The notes under the pieces are model-generated. The model saw nothing but the letters and a program-made list of their open reading frames with translations. It made no database searches and was not told the origin of the DNA. 64,000 nucleotides of DNA, from assembly GCA_039602395.1 (NCBI GenBank), contig JBCNJP010000012.1, forward strand, positions 29,622,454 through 29,686,453. Direction: 5' to 3'. The translations under genes and the position numbers were made by a program. Position 1 is the first letter of the stretch. Each line of letters starts with the position of its first letter. Below, one piece after another: positions 45,482 to 58,597 of this stretch. The DNA comes from Deinandra increscens subsp. villosa. Lineage: Eukaryota; Streptophyta; Magnoliopsida; Asterales; Asteraceae.

Positions 45482-48400
45482 ATGGAGGAAAACAGTTCTG
45501 AGAATCTTCATCATCAAGATGGAAAGGGTAAACAAGTAGAAGATGGGGGTATGTTTATCATTTACAGTTCATTGAGTTTTATTTATGTCATTGAGTTTTA
45601 AATCTTAATGACATTTCATTCAGTTTTATTCTTTTTTTTATTTGTTTATCAGTGAGTTAATAAGTGTGTTTTTTAATCATTAAGATTTCAATTAGTTTTA
45701 TTCTTATTTTTCTTTGTTATTCACTGAGTTTATTTCACTGATTTTATTTCATTGAGTTTTATTTCTGTCATTGAGTTTCATTCTTATTTTTTCTTTGCAG
45801 CTTCAAATAACATGTCTACTAGTGAGTCATTCTACAGTTTTGAAGCAGATAGTCCTGGTGGTTCAAAGCTTTTTTACCCAAATATTCCAGATAGTGAAAA
45901 ACTAATTGTTGGAACCCAATTTGCTACTTTAGAAGATGAAATCCAAATGTATAAAACTTATGCTAGGAAATCTGGTTTTAATACCAAGCTTTCATCAAAT
46001 AAGCATAACAAGTATAATTTGGTTGTCAAGAAGTATGTTATGTGCAATAGAGCTTATAAACCTGTACCGTCCAAAGCCAAAATTGATGAAGTTACTAGTA
46101 GACAGAAATCTAGGAAAGTTAGTATACAAAAAACTGATTGTAAGGCTAAAGTTATTTTTGTGTTGGATTCGGTGTCTAGGATGTGGTTTGTTAGAACTTT
46201 TGAGGAAGGCCATAACCATGAATTAGTTCCCCCCCCCCCCCCCCCCCTATAGTCATTTGTTATAAGATAATAGGGAATTAGGTTTTATTGAACAAGATTT
46301 TGTAAAGAAACTTGGAACTTTAAAAATTGGTGCCACAAAAGCTCATCAAGTTTTAAGTACTCTAAGAGGCTCTCATCAATTTGTTAAGGGAACTACTGTT
46401 GATTTTAAGAACTATAGGAGGGATTTGAATCTTGCCATTGGTGAAAATGATGCTCAAATGCTAGTTGACTCAATGGAAGAGAGAGCAAAACATTCCAATG
46501 ATTTTACATTCAAGTATCATGTAGATGAAGGCGGTGAGTTATCAAGATTTTTTTAGGCTGATCAAGTAGCAAAATTAAATTATCAAGAATTTGGAGATAT
46601 TATGTCATTTGATGCCACATATGACACAAATAAGTAAGTATTAATTATGTTTTAAGTTTTATTCAAATTAAAGTTTATTTTAATTGAGTTTTATTATTTT
46701 TTGAGTTTTATTATGTTTTGAGTTTTATTATGTTTTGAGTTTTATTCTGTTTTGAGTTTTATAAACATATTTGTTGTGTTGTAGGTATGATATGGCTTTT
46801 GTTCCATTTACTGGAATTGACAATCATAGGAATTGTGTTACATTTGGAGCTGGTATGATAGCAAAGGAAGACATTCTGTCTTATACATGGCTTTTGCAAT
46901 CGTTTGTTGAAGCATTTAAGACACAACCAAAGATTGTTGTTAGTGATCAAGATCCGGCCATGAAACAAGCTGTAAAAGATGTGTTCACTGAATCGAAGCA
47001 CAGGCTTTGTATGTGGCATATTACTACTAAATTGCCATCCAAGATAAATATTAATTTTAGATCTTATTTTATTTTTGTTTTGTGTTTTATTTAAAATTAG
47101 TGGATTTTCTTTATTTATTATGTTTCTGATTAAGCTCCCTACATATTACATTTAGTTAGTTTAAGTCTAATAAACTATTATTACCATTCTTTTGTTTTAT
47201 AATTATAATTTTGTTTTTATCACAGGTTCCTTCAAAAATGTTAGATGAGACTAATTTTAGGAGTGACTTTCATAAGTTGGTGTGGAACATTTATATGGGT
47301 CCTATTCAATTTGAAAGAAGATTGTACCAATTGATGAAAGATTATCCAATGAAAGAAACAAATTGATTACATGTATCAAATAAGAGAGAGTTGGATTCCT
47401 GCGTATTTTAAAAACACTGATATGTGTGGATTGATGAGGACAAGCTCTCTATCCGAAAGTGAAAACTATTTTTTTTCAAAATTTCAAGATCGAGGTCATA
47501 CTTTAATTAATTTTATGTTCTCGTTCGATTCAGCGATGCAAAAACAGAGGTATAATCAAGAAATTTTGGATCATCAGACAATGAATACAAATCCTAAATA
47601 CAAGACTCCGTTGAATATTGAACGCCATGCGGCAAAAGTTTATACAAGAAAGATATTCTTTTTGGTTCAGCGTGAAATTTTTGAGTCTGCTTTTAGTTGT
47701 TCGCATCAGTCTGTAGAAAACGAAGAGGGTATTTTAATCTACAAAGTCAAGGAAAACTGTATTGGAACTCAAGATGTGAAAAAAGATGTTAAAGAAATTC
47801 AACTTTACTCAACGGAAAGACTAAAAGAGTTCACGGTAATTCCTTTTGAGTTTTATCTTTCACTGAGTTTTATTTAGCTTTTGAGTTTTACTGAATCTGT
47901 TTCTTTTTCTTTTCATTTGAGTTTTATTTTATTCTGGTTGTGAGTTTTAATCCATATTTGTTTTTATTATTTTTAGGTATTGTTTAACAAAACGAATGTC
48001 GATGTTGTTTGCACTTGTGAACATTTTCCAAGACTTGGAGTTTTATGCAGACATGCATTTTATGTTTTGAAATTAAATGATATTCAAGAAATTCCAGATA
48101 AATTTATCAAAAGGCGTTGGACTAGAAATCTGATTCCTGCAGATTTAAGGCAAAAGAAGTATAATTATTCTGAAACTAATGTTGTTGTTGAAAGTCTTGC
48201 TAATGAAGCTATTTCTATGGTTGACTTTTGTGTAAGGAGTTTAATCAACAATGAAGATGATTTGAAGAAATTTGTTGAAGCCATTAGAGATTTAAAGGCT
48301 GATATTGATAACAAAACAGTTGATGAAGAGCCATTGGATAAAAGGTCTAGACTTCAAAAACGTCTCGGGGTAAAATCTCCAAAAATCAAAAAAGTTTTGA

Positions 48401-48693
48401 ATCCTCGAAGAGCTACTAGAAAAGGATGTGGAAAAAGAATTAAGGGAGTAGTTGAGAAGGCAAAAGAAATTCTTAGAAAGAAAGAAAGAAATCACATGTG
48501 GAAGATGTGGGAAAAAAACAAAAGATCATGATCGAAGGACTTGTAAAGAGTTAAAAAATGTCGAATGGGGACTTAATTGATGAAGAGGATGATGAGTTTG
48601 ACAGATGATGGATGATTTTGAAGATGATGAAATTGGAGTGGAAGATCCTGATGATGACATGGAAGAAGATGGATTTGAAGATGATGAAGATTA
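45482..48693 (+). pseudogene. FAR1/MULE-type transposase gene, copy 2 (frame-broken)
   Basis: Exons by alignment to copy 1: 45482-45548, 45801-46633, 46785-47043, 47226-47835 and 47977-48693. Here the second catalytic Asp is intact (VVSDQDPAMKQAV) and the CMWHI motif is kept, both damaged in copy 1. The SESEN region reads in frame into SKFQDRGHTLINFMFSFDSA. The SWIM finger CTCEHFPRLGVLCRHAF is present. Lesions are a 19-C tract out of frame (46229-46247), a stop in place of Gly near 46553-46555, splice donor GT changed to AT after 47043, a 5-base deletion near 47362, and a 4-base duplication near 48485 that breaks the C-terminal knuckle and acidic tail. Confidence 0.85.
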
Positions 48694-51600
48694 GTAATAA
48701 GTTCAAGTTAAAATTTAATAGTTTTATAACTTTCATTGAGTTTTATAACTTTCTCTGAGTTTTATATTTTCTAGTGAGTTTTTTAACTTTCTTTGCGTTT
48801 TATATTTTCTAGTGACTTTTATAACTTTTTGTTATGTTTAATTGTTGTAATAGACAATTAATTAGTTTCTGTTTTAATTTTTATTTGTTATCATTTGTGT
48901 TTTAAAATCATAGAATCAATTATTTCCTACAAAACATAGCAAAACCAATACAAACATGACCGAACAAAATCTATCTTCTCTCAGTATATAAACAATATAC
49001 AAAACTCATGAAAACCTCTAATTTTAAAAACACAATGAACATCATCCATAATCCAAGTCATTTAGTGAAATTCGAGATTTTTTTACATTTAAGATCACCA
49101 ATTGTCAAAGCGTCGTCACATATAGTTTATTTTATCATGAATAAGAAGTACATTTAAAAAAAACAGCAAAAGAAAATTTATCAAAAGACAATGCTTAACA
49201 TTCAAACCAACATTGAGTTTTACTAAAAGTACCTATTTTATAAGTCTCATTGTATTAATGAGTTTTACCAAAACATGTTTCAAGTTTCCATTACAGTTCA
49301 AATTACTAAAATCCTTCAATCATTCTTCATTTTTCTTCTTTTGAACATCCACATACAATGCCATCCTCTCTTTAATTCTTTCCAAAGCTGTGTTCTTTAA
49401 AACATTTCTTGGTCTATCATTCATCTTCATATATTGCTTCATTTCTTCAACATTTGAAGCACTTTTCAGATTTACTTCGCTTGTTAGAATTTTTGCAACA
49501 TATTTATCACGGAGATCATCTAATTCTCCGTCTTGATCTTTTTCCTCCGACAGCCCAGTGTTCCAAGTGCTCACATCTTGTCCAAAGTACATTTCCATAT
49601 GTCGCATCATGAAAACTCTACAATCTATGTTGTTGTTCTTTGTTTTGCCATGGCAAATCAACATAATCTATCTTGACATCTTTAAAGCTTTGCCAGTCTT
49701 TATAACAAGTAGATATCAAATAGTCCTTAAATGCCTTAAACTGAAAAATTATAATATATAACAGAATGTAAGTACAATTTATCAGATTTTAAAACTTAGT
49801 CAGAATAAACTAATTTAAAACTTACTAAGCATTTTAAAACTCAATCAGTTGATACTAATTTAAAACTCAATAAGCATTTTTAAACTCAATAAGCATTTTT
49901 ATACTTATAACTCAGTATGTATAAACTAACTTAAAACTCACTTTCCATTTTAAAACTCAATCATAATAAAACTCCGTCAGAATAAACTTACTCAGAAATC
50001 ATAGTTTTGAGTTTTTCTAAAAAATATGTTTTTTTAGTTATCATTATTTTGTGAGTTTAATCACATTTATTTACAAGTAACCAGCAATATATTTAAGTAT
50101 AAATTTTATTTAATGTTAAAAGTTGATAGGGTCATACCATTTTGTTTGGCCACATTTTGTAGTTCTTCTTTGCTCTTTTGATGTTGTCAATCAGCTCAGC
50201 TTTTTTTTTTCATGTTTAAACACAAAACATAATAGTGCTCATCACATATTATCGGTATGATCACTATATCAATTCCGCTGATTGATTTCAGTTTTTCAGC
50301 AGTCAAGATGGACTCCATGTTTGATTCAAAATGTGTTAACCGAGTCTCATTTGTCACTTTGCCTTCATAGAGAGTTGGGTACTGTTAAAATCAAACATAT
50401 TTGAATTTTAATTTCAGAAATCAGTTAAATATAAGTTAAATATAAAATAGTAACAAATAAATGATAATTCAAATAGAATATTAAAAGTTCTGAGTTTTAA
50501 CTCAATCACTGAGTTTTATTAAGTTTTTGCAATGATTTGAAGTTTTCTTACCAACATCACTGGTGATAAGAACAGTCTGCTTGGGGAGTCTTTGTTTCTG
50601 AATCTTTCTTGATAATTCAACACTCTTGACCATGCACTTATCACATTAAGTGGACTTCAACTCCAGGACATAAAGATTAAATTGTCCCTTGTAGCACTTC
50701 TCCTGATTCTGTTGTGAACACTATGTCACTGCACATTGAATCATTTTTATTTTAAACATTTATTTAAGTTAGTAAAGTAAAATCTGTTTTTTTATTTATT
50801 TTTATAGATTACTAACCTGTAATTCAATGATGCACTGAATATAAACTCAGAAAAATCAGATTCAAACTTCGTTATTGTAGCCTTCATCATAACTGGCCTT
50901 TGCACATATGGTGATCTTAAAATGTCACTCAAAACAATTTTTCTCTTTGGCCTTTCTTGATTCTCATTAATCTTAAGTATCGCTGCTGCTGCCGAGCTTT
51001 CTTTCTTGTTTAAATCCTCTGTTTCTTGTAGTCTTTGCTCAAAATCTGTTGGAACATCTACTTTCAAAAATTCGGAGTTCTCAATTAAAGTTGAGATATC
51101 TTTATCATTTATTTGATCATCTTCCTTTTCTTCATCTTTGTCATGCGCTGAAATAGTAAATTTTTAAACATTAATAAAGATATAAAAGTTGAGTTTTATT
51201 TTGTGTCCTTAAATTCATAAATTAAAATCAGTTTTTAATAAGATTTTTATAAGACTGAAAGCAATTTAAAACTCAAAACAGTATAAAACTCAACAAGTTA
51301 AAACTTAATATTGATTAAAACTAATAACAGTTGAGTTTTATTTTGTGTCCCTAAATTCATAAAGATATATCAGTTTAGTTTTATTTGTGTCCTTAAATTC
51401 ATAAATTAAAAATCAGTTTTTTAATAAGATTTTTATAAGACTGAAAGGAATTTAAAACTCAAATCAGTATAAAACTCAACAAGTTAAAACTCAATACTGA
51501 ATAAACTCAGCAACTTAAAACTCAGAACAGATTAAAACTATGCAACTTAATAAAAATAAAACTCACCTGTCATTTTTGAGACACCAAATGATAGCATAAC

Positions 51601-51779
51601 TTCAGCTTCCTCATTTTCTTTACTTTTTGAAAGTACTTGTTGTTCCACTTGATCAACAAATGCCAATACACTTGAGTTTTCTTCAGAAACTTCAAATTGG
51701 ATTTTTTCTTCAAACCTGATTCGCTTGTAGTTTTAAAAACTTCTTCTCCAACATCATTTTCATTCTCAATCTTCTTTTC

Positions 51780-52160
51780 TCCAAAATCCTGTTCTTCTGT
51801 AACATCTTTTACTTTCATTTTTTTTGCTCTTTCTCTCCCTTGTGGTTTCTTCTTTACCACTGTTTTTCTTTTCTCCAACAGTTTTTGATTCAACACTTTC
51901 TTGGCTAAGTTTCACATTTGAATCATTTTTAGCCTTTGTTTCCTTCAATTTTTTCTTCTTTTCTTCACCTTCAGTTTATAAACTTCTTCTCCAACATCAT
52001 TTTCATTCTCAATCTTCTTTTCTCCAACATCCTGTTCTTCTGTAACATCTTTTACTTTCATTTTTTTGCTCTTTCCCTCCCTTGTGTTTTTTTCTTTACC
52101 CCTTTTTTTCTTTTCTCCAACAGTTTTTGATTCAACACTTTCTTGTCTAAGTTTCACATT
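51780..52160 (-). repeat. Coding tandem repeat in ULP1 gene, copy 2
   Basis: The phrase tttcattttttt-gctctttc recurs at about 51815 and 52057 (242 bases), the counterpart of the 243-base array in copy 1. The one-base difference breaks frame continuity. Confidence 0.7.
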
Positions 52161-55100
52161 TGAATCATTTTTTAGCCTTTGTTTCCTTCAATTTTTTCTT
52201 CTTTTCATCACCTTCTTGATCTTCATTTTTTCTTTTCCTAATCTCTGTTTTCTTTTTCACTTCAACTTCCTTTCCTTGTGGTTTTATGCAAGAATTCTCA
52301 TACTCTTCTTCAAGTGCTTCTAACACTTCATCGTTAATGTAGGTAATTCCTAATATACCCTTCTTTTTATTATTTTTTTCATTCAATTTCTGTGCTAGAA
52401 GCATCTGTGGAGAAAATTTAACCATTTCAGTTCATAATTTTTAAACTCAGTTTATTAAAACTCAGTTTGATTTTTATTAAAACTCAGTCAATGAATAAGA
52501 CTCAGTGAATCAAACTCAGTTCATAATTTTTAAAACTCAGTTTATTAAAACTCAAAAAATGAATAAGACTTAGTGAGTCAAATTCAGTTCTTATTGAGTT
52601 TTAATTGAGTTTTAATCATTTCAGTTCATAATTTAGTTTTAACAAACTGAGTTTCTGAGTTTCTTTATAATATATACAAATATAAAATTAAAGAATTAGA
52701 ATATTAGATAACATACCGCAAGTATGACCACAGGTCCACAAAATGAATCATCCCCTTTCCATTCTCGCATTTCTCTTTTCAAGTTTCTAATAACATATTC
52801 ACACCAATTAAAGTTCTTTACATCCACATCTTCGGTGATACAGCTTAAAAATCTTTTATTCACTGTGCTATTTCTCATCGTCACCCCAAAAACTGTGTTG
52901 AACACTACCAAGAAGTTTAAAATAAACATCCATCCACCTTCTTTTTGGGATTCTATTATTCCTAAAACATTAACTAGCTTAATCCTTTTAGCTATTTCTT
53001 CTGTAAATTGTCCCTTGAACTCAGCAAGAACTTCATCAGTTGTGTCCCGTGGTCTCTCTTTCTCAAGAACTAGTTCCTTTCCCATTGGTATTCCTAAAAT
53101 TTCACTCACTTCCAGAGGAGTTACACTAATCTTCTCGGTTCCAATGTTCAAAGTGTTATTCTTTGCATCATAGTTCTTAACTAACCAGAAACCTAAACCC
53201 GTAGGAACCATCTTAAGTGAAAATGACAAAACAGATCCAAAGCCTATGTTTTCTATTGCTTTTTTTGTTCTTGACTTAGGGTTTCCAGCATAGTTACAAA
53301 GTTTCCAACACATGTGTGACATTGTAACGTATCACCACTATATGCTACATATGCTCTCTCTTCATTTTCATGTTCAACATCAGGTGCTTTATCAAAGAAA
53401 ACAGAAGTTTAAAACTCAGTCAGAATATAGTTATTTAAAACTCACTAAGTATTTTAAAACTCAGTCTTATCATATTTAAAACTCAATAAGCATTTTAAAA
53501 CTCAGTAAGAATAATCTTAACAAATTTTCACATAAATTTCTCTAACCTACCTATAAAACTCTGTAACAACCAATCAGTTTAATAAAAATTAAAATATATA
53601 CTACATTTTAGTTATCTAAATTTCTTTAAAATTTAAATCAAATTTTCTAACTTATAATAGTCTTTAAAAAACAATCAGTTTAATAAAACTCAGAACATAT
53701 TATATATTGCAATTCAATTAAAATAGAATTTTAAAATTTCTTACATGATATTTTCTTCAACTTTTTCTTTGGTTGTTCTGCTTTTTTTCAGCCTTCCTTG
53801 CTGGTATGGTTTTCTTCCTTCCCTTTACAACATTTTCAGTTTCCTTTTTGTCTTTTGGTTCTTTCTTTGGCACTTGGAAATCATCATCTGAGTTTTCCGC
53901 CTTTGCAACCTCTTTTTTCTCATTTTCTGTCTTGTTTTGCTCTTCAAAATTCCAATTTAAGTATCAGTTACATTATATTAATATTAAAAATATAATTAAA
54001 TCTCACTGGAAGATATAAAACTCAATGAAAATATTAAACTCACCTGTTTCTACTTCTTCTATCAAAACTTTTTTTTCCTTCTTTTTTTGATCTTTTTCTT
54101 TGACTATTTTTTTCAAAGCTTCTACAAGAAATTAGCATATTATAATTAATTAAACTATAATAATCTTCAAAATATTATTTTAAGCAAATTAAAATCTTTA
54201 TCATTATTGAGTTTAAACAACTATCTTAGATCATTTTTATACTAACCTTGAGCTTCATCATCACAATCTATGTTAACTGGATTTCGAATATCATTTTTGA
54301 ATTTACTAAAACTTCTATTTGATGCAATTTTCCAACTCTTTTCTTGTTCCTACAAACATGATCATATTAAACTCACTGAACCATATTTATTTAATTCTAT
54401 TGTTTAAAATGAAATTTAAAATCTTTTAACAAATATCTAAAAGTAATAAGTTTTATTTAAAAGCTTTTTGAGTATTCAGTGAGTTTTAAACAATATTATT
54501 ATAAGATAAAGTTTTTTATTACCTTTTTTCAATGATGATGCATCTTTTTTTTTGAATTTTTGACTTCGATTCTTTTTTTCCTGTTTCTTTTGATTTCTTC
54601 CAATGTTATCATCATTTTTTGAATCTGTATTCAGTACAGTATATTAGCTAGTTAAAACAACTAATATTAATATTTATTAAACTCAAAAACTAATTATTTA
54701 GTTTTTTCAAACAACTGATTAGTTTTCATTGAGTTTTATATCAATTTAATCTAATATAATATAATTCATTACCTGCTTTCTTTTTTCCTTCTATAGCCGC
54801 AGTAGCTTCCTTCGATATCACTTGTATTTCTGGCTTCTTAGCCACAACTAACTTTTTTGGAGTTGATTCGGGCATCTTTTTCATCTTTAAATCTACATTA
54901 ACAATAAATAATGATTAAAAGACTTTAAATTAAACTCAACAGTGACATATTAAAAGACTTTAAATATACAAGTAGATTAAAAAAATTTAATATCAAGTTA
55001 TCAAATTATCAAAATTACCTTTTATCAACATTGAACCAGTAAGATTTGCATCCTTTGCAAGTTTTTCCACTTCAGATTCTAAATTTTCACCTTCTTTTGT

Positions 55101-57039
55101 TAAAACTCAAAGAACAGAAAATAAATATTTATTAAAACTCAGCATAATATCAAATTTAAGCTAGAAATTGCATTCTATAATCAATTTTTGTAAATTTTGA
55201 ATTTTTTCTTAGAACTCATTAAAATTAAAATTAAAAGTTTATTTTTTATTACCTTTTTTCTTGTTACTTTTCCCAGCAGATGTTGGTGGCTTTTTAGTAG
55301 ATGATGGTCTCTTCAATTTGAGTATAATTTTTTTTGAAGTTTTTTGTGATACTTTTACACCTAAAAAATTTGCAACTTGATCTTTTTTAACTTTATCTGT
55401 CTCACTCAAATCTACACTAATAAAAATCATTATAAATTTAGATTTTAAACTTATCATATAAGTAAAACTCAATGGAGTTTTTTTTTAAAACTCAATGAAA
55501 ATTACCTAACTTATAAAACTCTTTAAAATCAATCTGTCTATAAAACTCAAAAACTATTCTATATTATGATTAACTAATCTTTTTAAAACTAGAATCAAAC
55601 TAGTATACTATCTCAAAAATTGATTATTGAGTTATTATAAAGTAAATATTAACCACTGACTAGTTTTTATTGAGTTTTAGATAATTTTCAATATAACATA
55701 AAAAGTTTGATGACCTTTTTTCTTTTCTTCTTCTACATCTGTAACATCTTCAGATTCTAAGATAAAAAACAATCATTTTAATAAAACTCAATGCATACAC
55801 ATAAGTAAAACTCAATGAATATTTCCTATCTTATAAAAATATTTAAAAACAATAAGTTTACATTTGTTCTTCTTACTCTGTCCAGGAGATACTTGCTTCT
55901 CTTTATTAGGTGATGTTTTCTTTGATTTATTTTTCACCTACATTTTTTCCACTTTATCTTCTTAAACAGTATCACCCAAAACTAAATCTACATTAAAAAA
56001 AATAACTATAATTTCATAATTTAATTATTAATTTTGCTTAAAACTCATTCAAACTAAAAGTAGAACTTCATAGTTGATTACCCTTTTTGTTTTTAATCTG
56101 CCTAGGAGAGTTTTGCTGCATTTTAGAAGGTGGATGTAGCTTCAATTTAAGTTTTTTAACTGGTGTTGTTTTCTTTGCTTCAGCTTCTAAAGAAGAATCT
56201 AATTTCATTGTTGCTTTCTCCTTTTCATTTGTTGAGTCTATTGTAGGATTTGATTCAGCTTCCTTTAACTCTGGATTTTCAACACATACACATAAGAAAA
56301 GATTTTTTTTTTATAAAACTCAGTTTCAAATTCACTATCTTACAAAACTCTTTTAAAAATAACCAGTCTAATAAAACTCAAATAGAGTCCATATAAGAAT
56401 TACATAAATTAATGCAGATTCCTAATTTTATTATATAAATATCTTTAAAACTTAATTCACATGCCCAATATCTATTCTCTTAAGACAATCATTTTAATAA
56501 AACTCAATGTATACTCATAAGTAAAACTGAATGTACTGTTTTTTATAAAACTCAATAAATATTACATATCTTATAAAACTCATTAGAACAATCAGTTTAC
56601 CTTTGTTATTGTTTATCTTTCCTGGAGATGATGACTGCTCTTCACTAATAGGATCAGTCAAAACTAGATCTACATTATCAAAAATAATTATAATTTCAAA
56701 AATTAAGTAGACATTTTATATTTGTTTAATGTAATCACAAATTTATATTTTTACTATATTAATCCTTTTGGTTACCTTTAGAAGTTGAAGTTCCAAATGA
56801 TTGTAATCCTGTATTTTGTGAAACAGTTGAGTCTAATTTATCTTCCCGTTCAGCTTCCTTTGATTCTGTATTCACAACACATATACATAAGTAAATAATG
56901 ATACTTTTAGTAAAACTCATATTCAAATTCAGCGTCAAATTCAATAAATTATAAAACTCCAAATTACTCATATTCTCTGTATCTATCCTATAAAAGTCTA
57001 TAACAAAATACCCTTCCATTAAAATTCAAGACAAATTTC

Positions 57040-57695
57040 ATATGGAAGTTAGAAAATTCTATTTTAAACTCAAGTTCAGAATACCTATCCTATAAAACTC
57101 AGCAGCATACAACATTATCAATAAAACTCAAGAAACTCTGCATATGACAGTTACAGAATTCTATTTCAAACTCAAGTTCTGAATTCTTATTCTATAAAAC
57201 TCAACAGCATACAACATTATCAATAAAACTCAAGAAACTCTGCATATGAGAGTTACAGATTTCTATTTAAAACTCAAGTTCTGAATTCCTATCCTATAAA
57301 ACTCAACATCATTCAACATTATCAATAAAACTCAAGAAAGTGTGCATATGAAGGTTACAGAATTTTATTTAAAACTCAAGTTCTGAATTTCTATACTATA
57401 AAACTCAACAGCATTCAACATAATCTTTAAAACTCAAGAAACTCTGCATATGACAGTTACAGAATTCTATTTAAAACTCAAGTTCTGAATTCCTATACTA
57501 TAAAACTCAACATCATTCAACATTATCAATAAAACTCAAGAAAGTGTGCATATGACGGTTACAGAATTTTATTTAAAACTCAAGTTCTGAATTCCTATAC
57601 TATAAAACTCAACAGCATTCAACATAATCTATAAAACTCAAGAAACTCTGCATATGACAGTTACAGAATTCTATTTAAAACTCAAGTTCTGAATT
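57040..57695 (-). repeat. 102-bp tandem array, copy 2 (cut by gap)
   Basis: gcatatga at 57140, 57242, 57344, 57446, 57548 and 57650, all 102 bases apart, with the gtgtgc and ctctgc unit types alternating from 57242. The array runs directly into the gap, which it probably caused. Confidence 0.92.
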
Positions 57696-58195
57696 NNNNN
57701 NNNNNNNNNNNNNNNNNNNNNNNNNNNNNNNNNNNNNNNNNNNNNNNNNNNNNNNNNNNNNNNNNNNNNNNNNNNNNNNNNNNNNNNNNNNNNNNNNNNN
57801 NNNNNNNNNNNNNNNNNNNNNNNNNNNNNNNNNNNNNNNNNNNNNNNNNNNNNNNNNNNNNNNNNNNNNNNNNNNNNNNNNNNNNNNNNNNNNNNNNNNN
57901 NNNNNNNNNNNNNNNNNNNNNNNNNNNNNNNNNNNNNNNNNNNNNNNNNNNNNNNNNNNNNNNNNNNNNNNNNNNNNNNNNNNNNNNNNNNNNNNNNNNN
58001 NNNNNNNNNNNNNNNNNNNNNNNNNNNNNNNNNNNNNNNNNNNNNNNNNNNNNNNNNNNNNNNNNNNNNNNNNNNNNNNNNNNNNNNNNNNNNNNNNNNN
58101 NNNNNNNNNNNNNNNNNNNNNNNNNNNNNNNNNNNNNNNNNNNNNNNNNNNNNNNNNNNNNNNNNNNNNNNNNNNNNNNNNNNNNNNNNNNNNNN
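57696..58195. other. Assembly gap (500 N)
   Basis: Exactly 500 N inside the 102-bp array and exon 1 of the ULP1 gene. True size unknown. Confidence 0.99.
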
Positions 58196-58547
58196 TTTGT
58201 TTATCTTTATTTGCCAGAGCGTATTCTTCTCTGATGTCCATTGAAGATTCTTCTCGGATGTCGTCGTAGTTTGATTGCTGCTTTCGTCGATCGATTTTCG
58301 GAGTAACCGTAGAACTGAGCGCGATCGGTTGTCGGAGTAACCGTAGATCTCGGAGAAAATCTAGGGTTTTAAGTTAAGGGTTCCGACAGAGAGAGTTAAT
58401 GAGAAAGAAAGTGAAATGAGCACGATTTTATGATCTCTTCATATTGACGATCGTACCCCTCCGTGTTTTAACTCAAAATATTGATCCAATGGTCAGATTT
58501 GGGGTCTACGGGGTCTATAAAACCTAAAGGGTATACACCGAACCCTT

Positions 58548-58550
<3 letters not shown>

Positions 58551-58594
<44 letters not shown>
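58551..58594. repeat. (TA)n microsatellite between copy 2 and D3
   Basis: TA run shared by the right end of copy 2 and the left end of D3. Confidence 0.95.

Positions 58595-58597
<3 letters not shown>

Larger units (their letters stand above)
49320..58241 (-). pseudogene. ULP1-like cysteine protease (C48) gene, copy 2
   Basis: Minus strand, ATG at 58241 (MDIREEYAL), with most of exon 1 lost in the gap. The helical N-terminal domain is open over 52696-53322, including VSEILGIPMGKELVLEKERP, where copy 1 has a stop. The lysine exon at 55239-55472 (VANFLGVKVSQKTSKK) is also open where copy 1 is shifted. The protease end is worse than in copy 1: one extra base near 49645 breaks the frame, and the residue after the catalytic Cys is Arg instead of Gly (IDCRVF). 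Between them the two copies preserve different parts of the gene. Confidence 0.72.
44908..58550. mobile_element. 13.6-kb FAR1/MULE + ULP1 transposon, copy 2
   Basis: Same termini, gene order, introns and arrays as copy 1. The left end is ggtaaaagatccgtgtagac and the right end on the other strand is gggaagggttcggtgtatac. (TA)n tracts flank it. Neighbours differ from copy 1 (A2 on the left, D3 on the right), so this is not a simple tandem duplication. By eye most blocks are almost identical to copy 1 with small indels. The gap at 57696-58195 removes most of the 102-bp array and part of exon 1 of the ULP1 gene. The leader (45030-45300) is longer and more GC-rich than in copy 1. Confidence 0.85.

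Noticed and set aside
57675..58241. 188-codon minus-strand open frame across the second gap
   Set aside because: Mostly N; only the first 15 residues (MDIREEYAL...) are real exon-1 sequence.
18585..58550. The two 13.6-kb units as a simple segmental tandem duplication
   Set aside because: The flanks differ (C2 and B2 for copy 1; A2 and D3 for copy 2) and homology stops at the terminal repeats, which fits separate transposition better.
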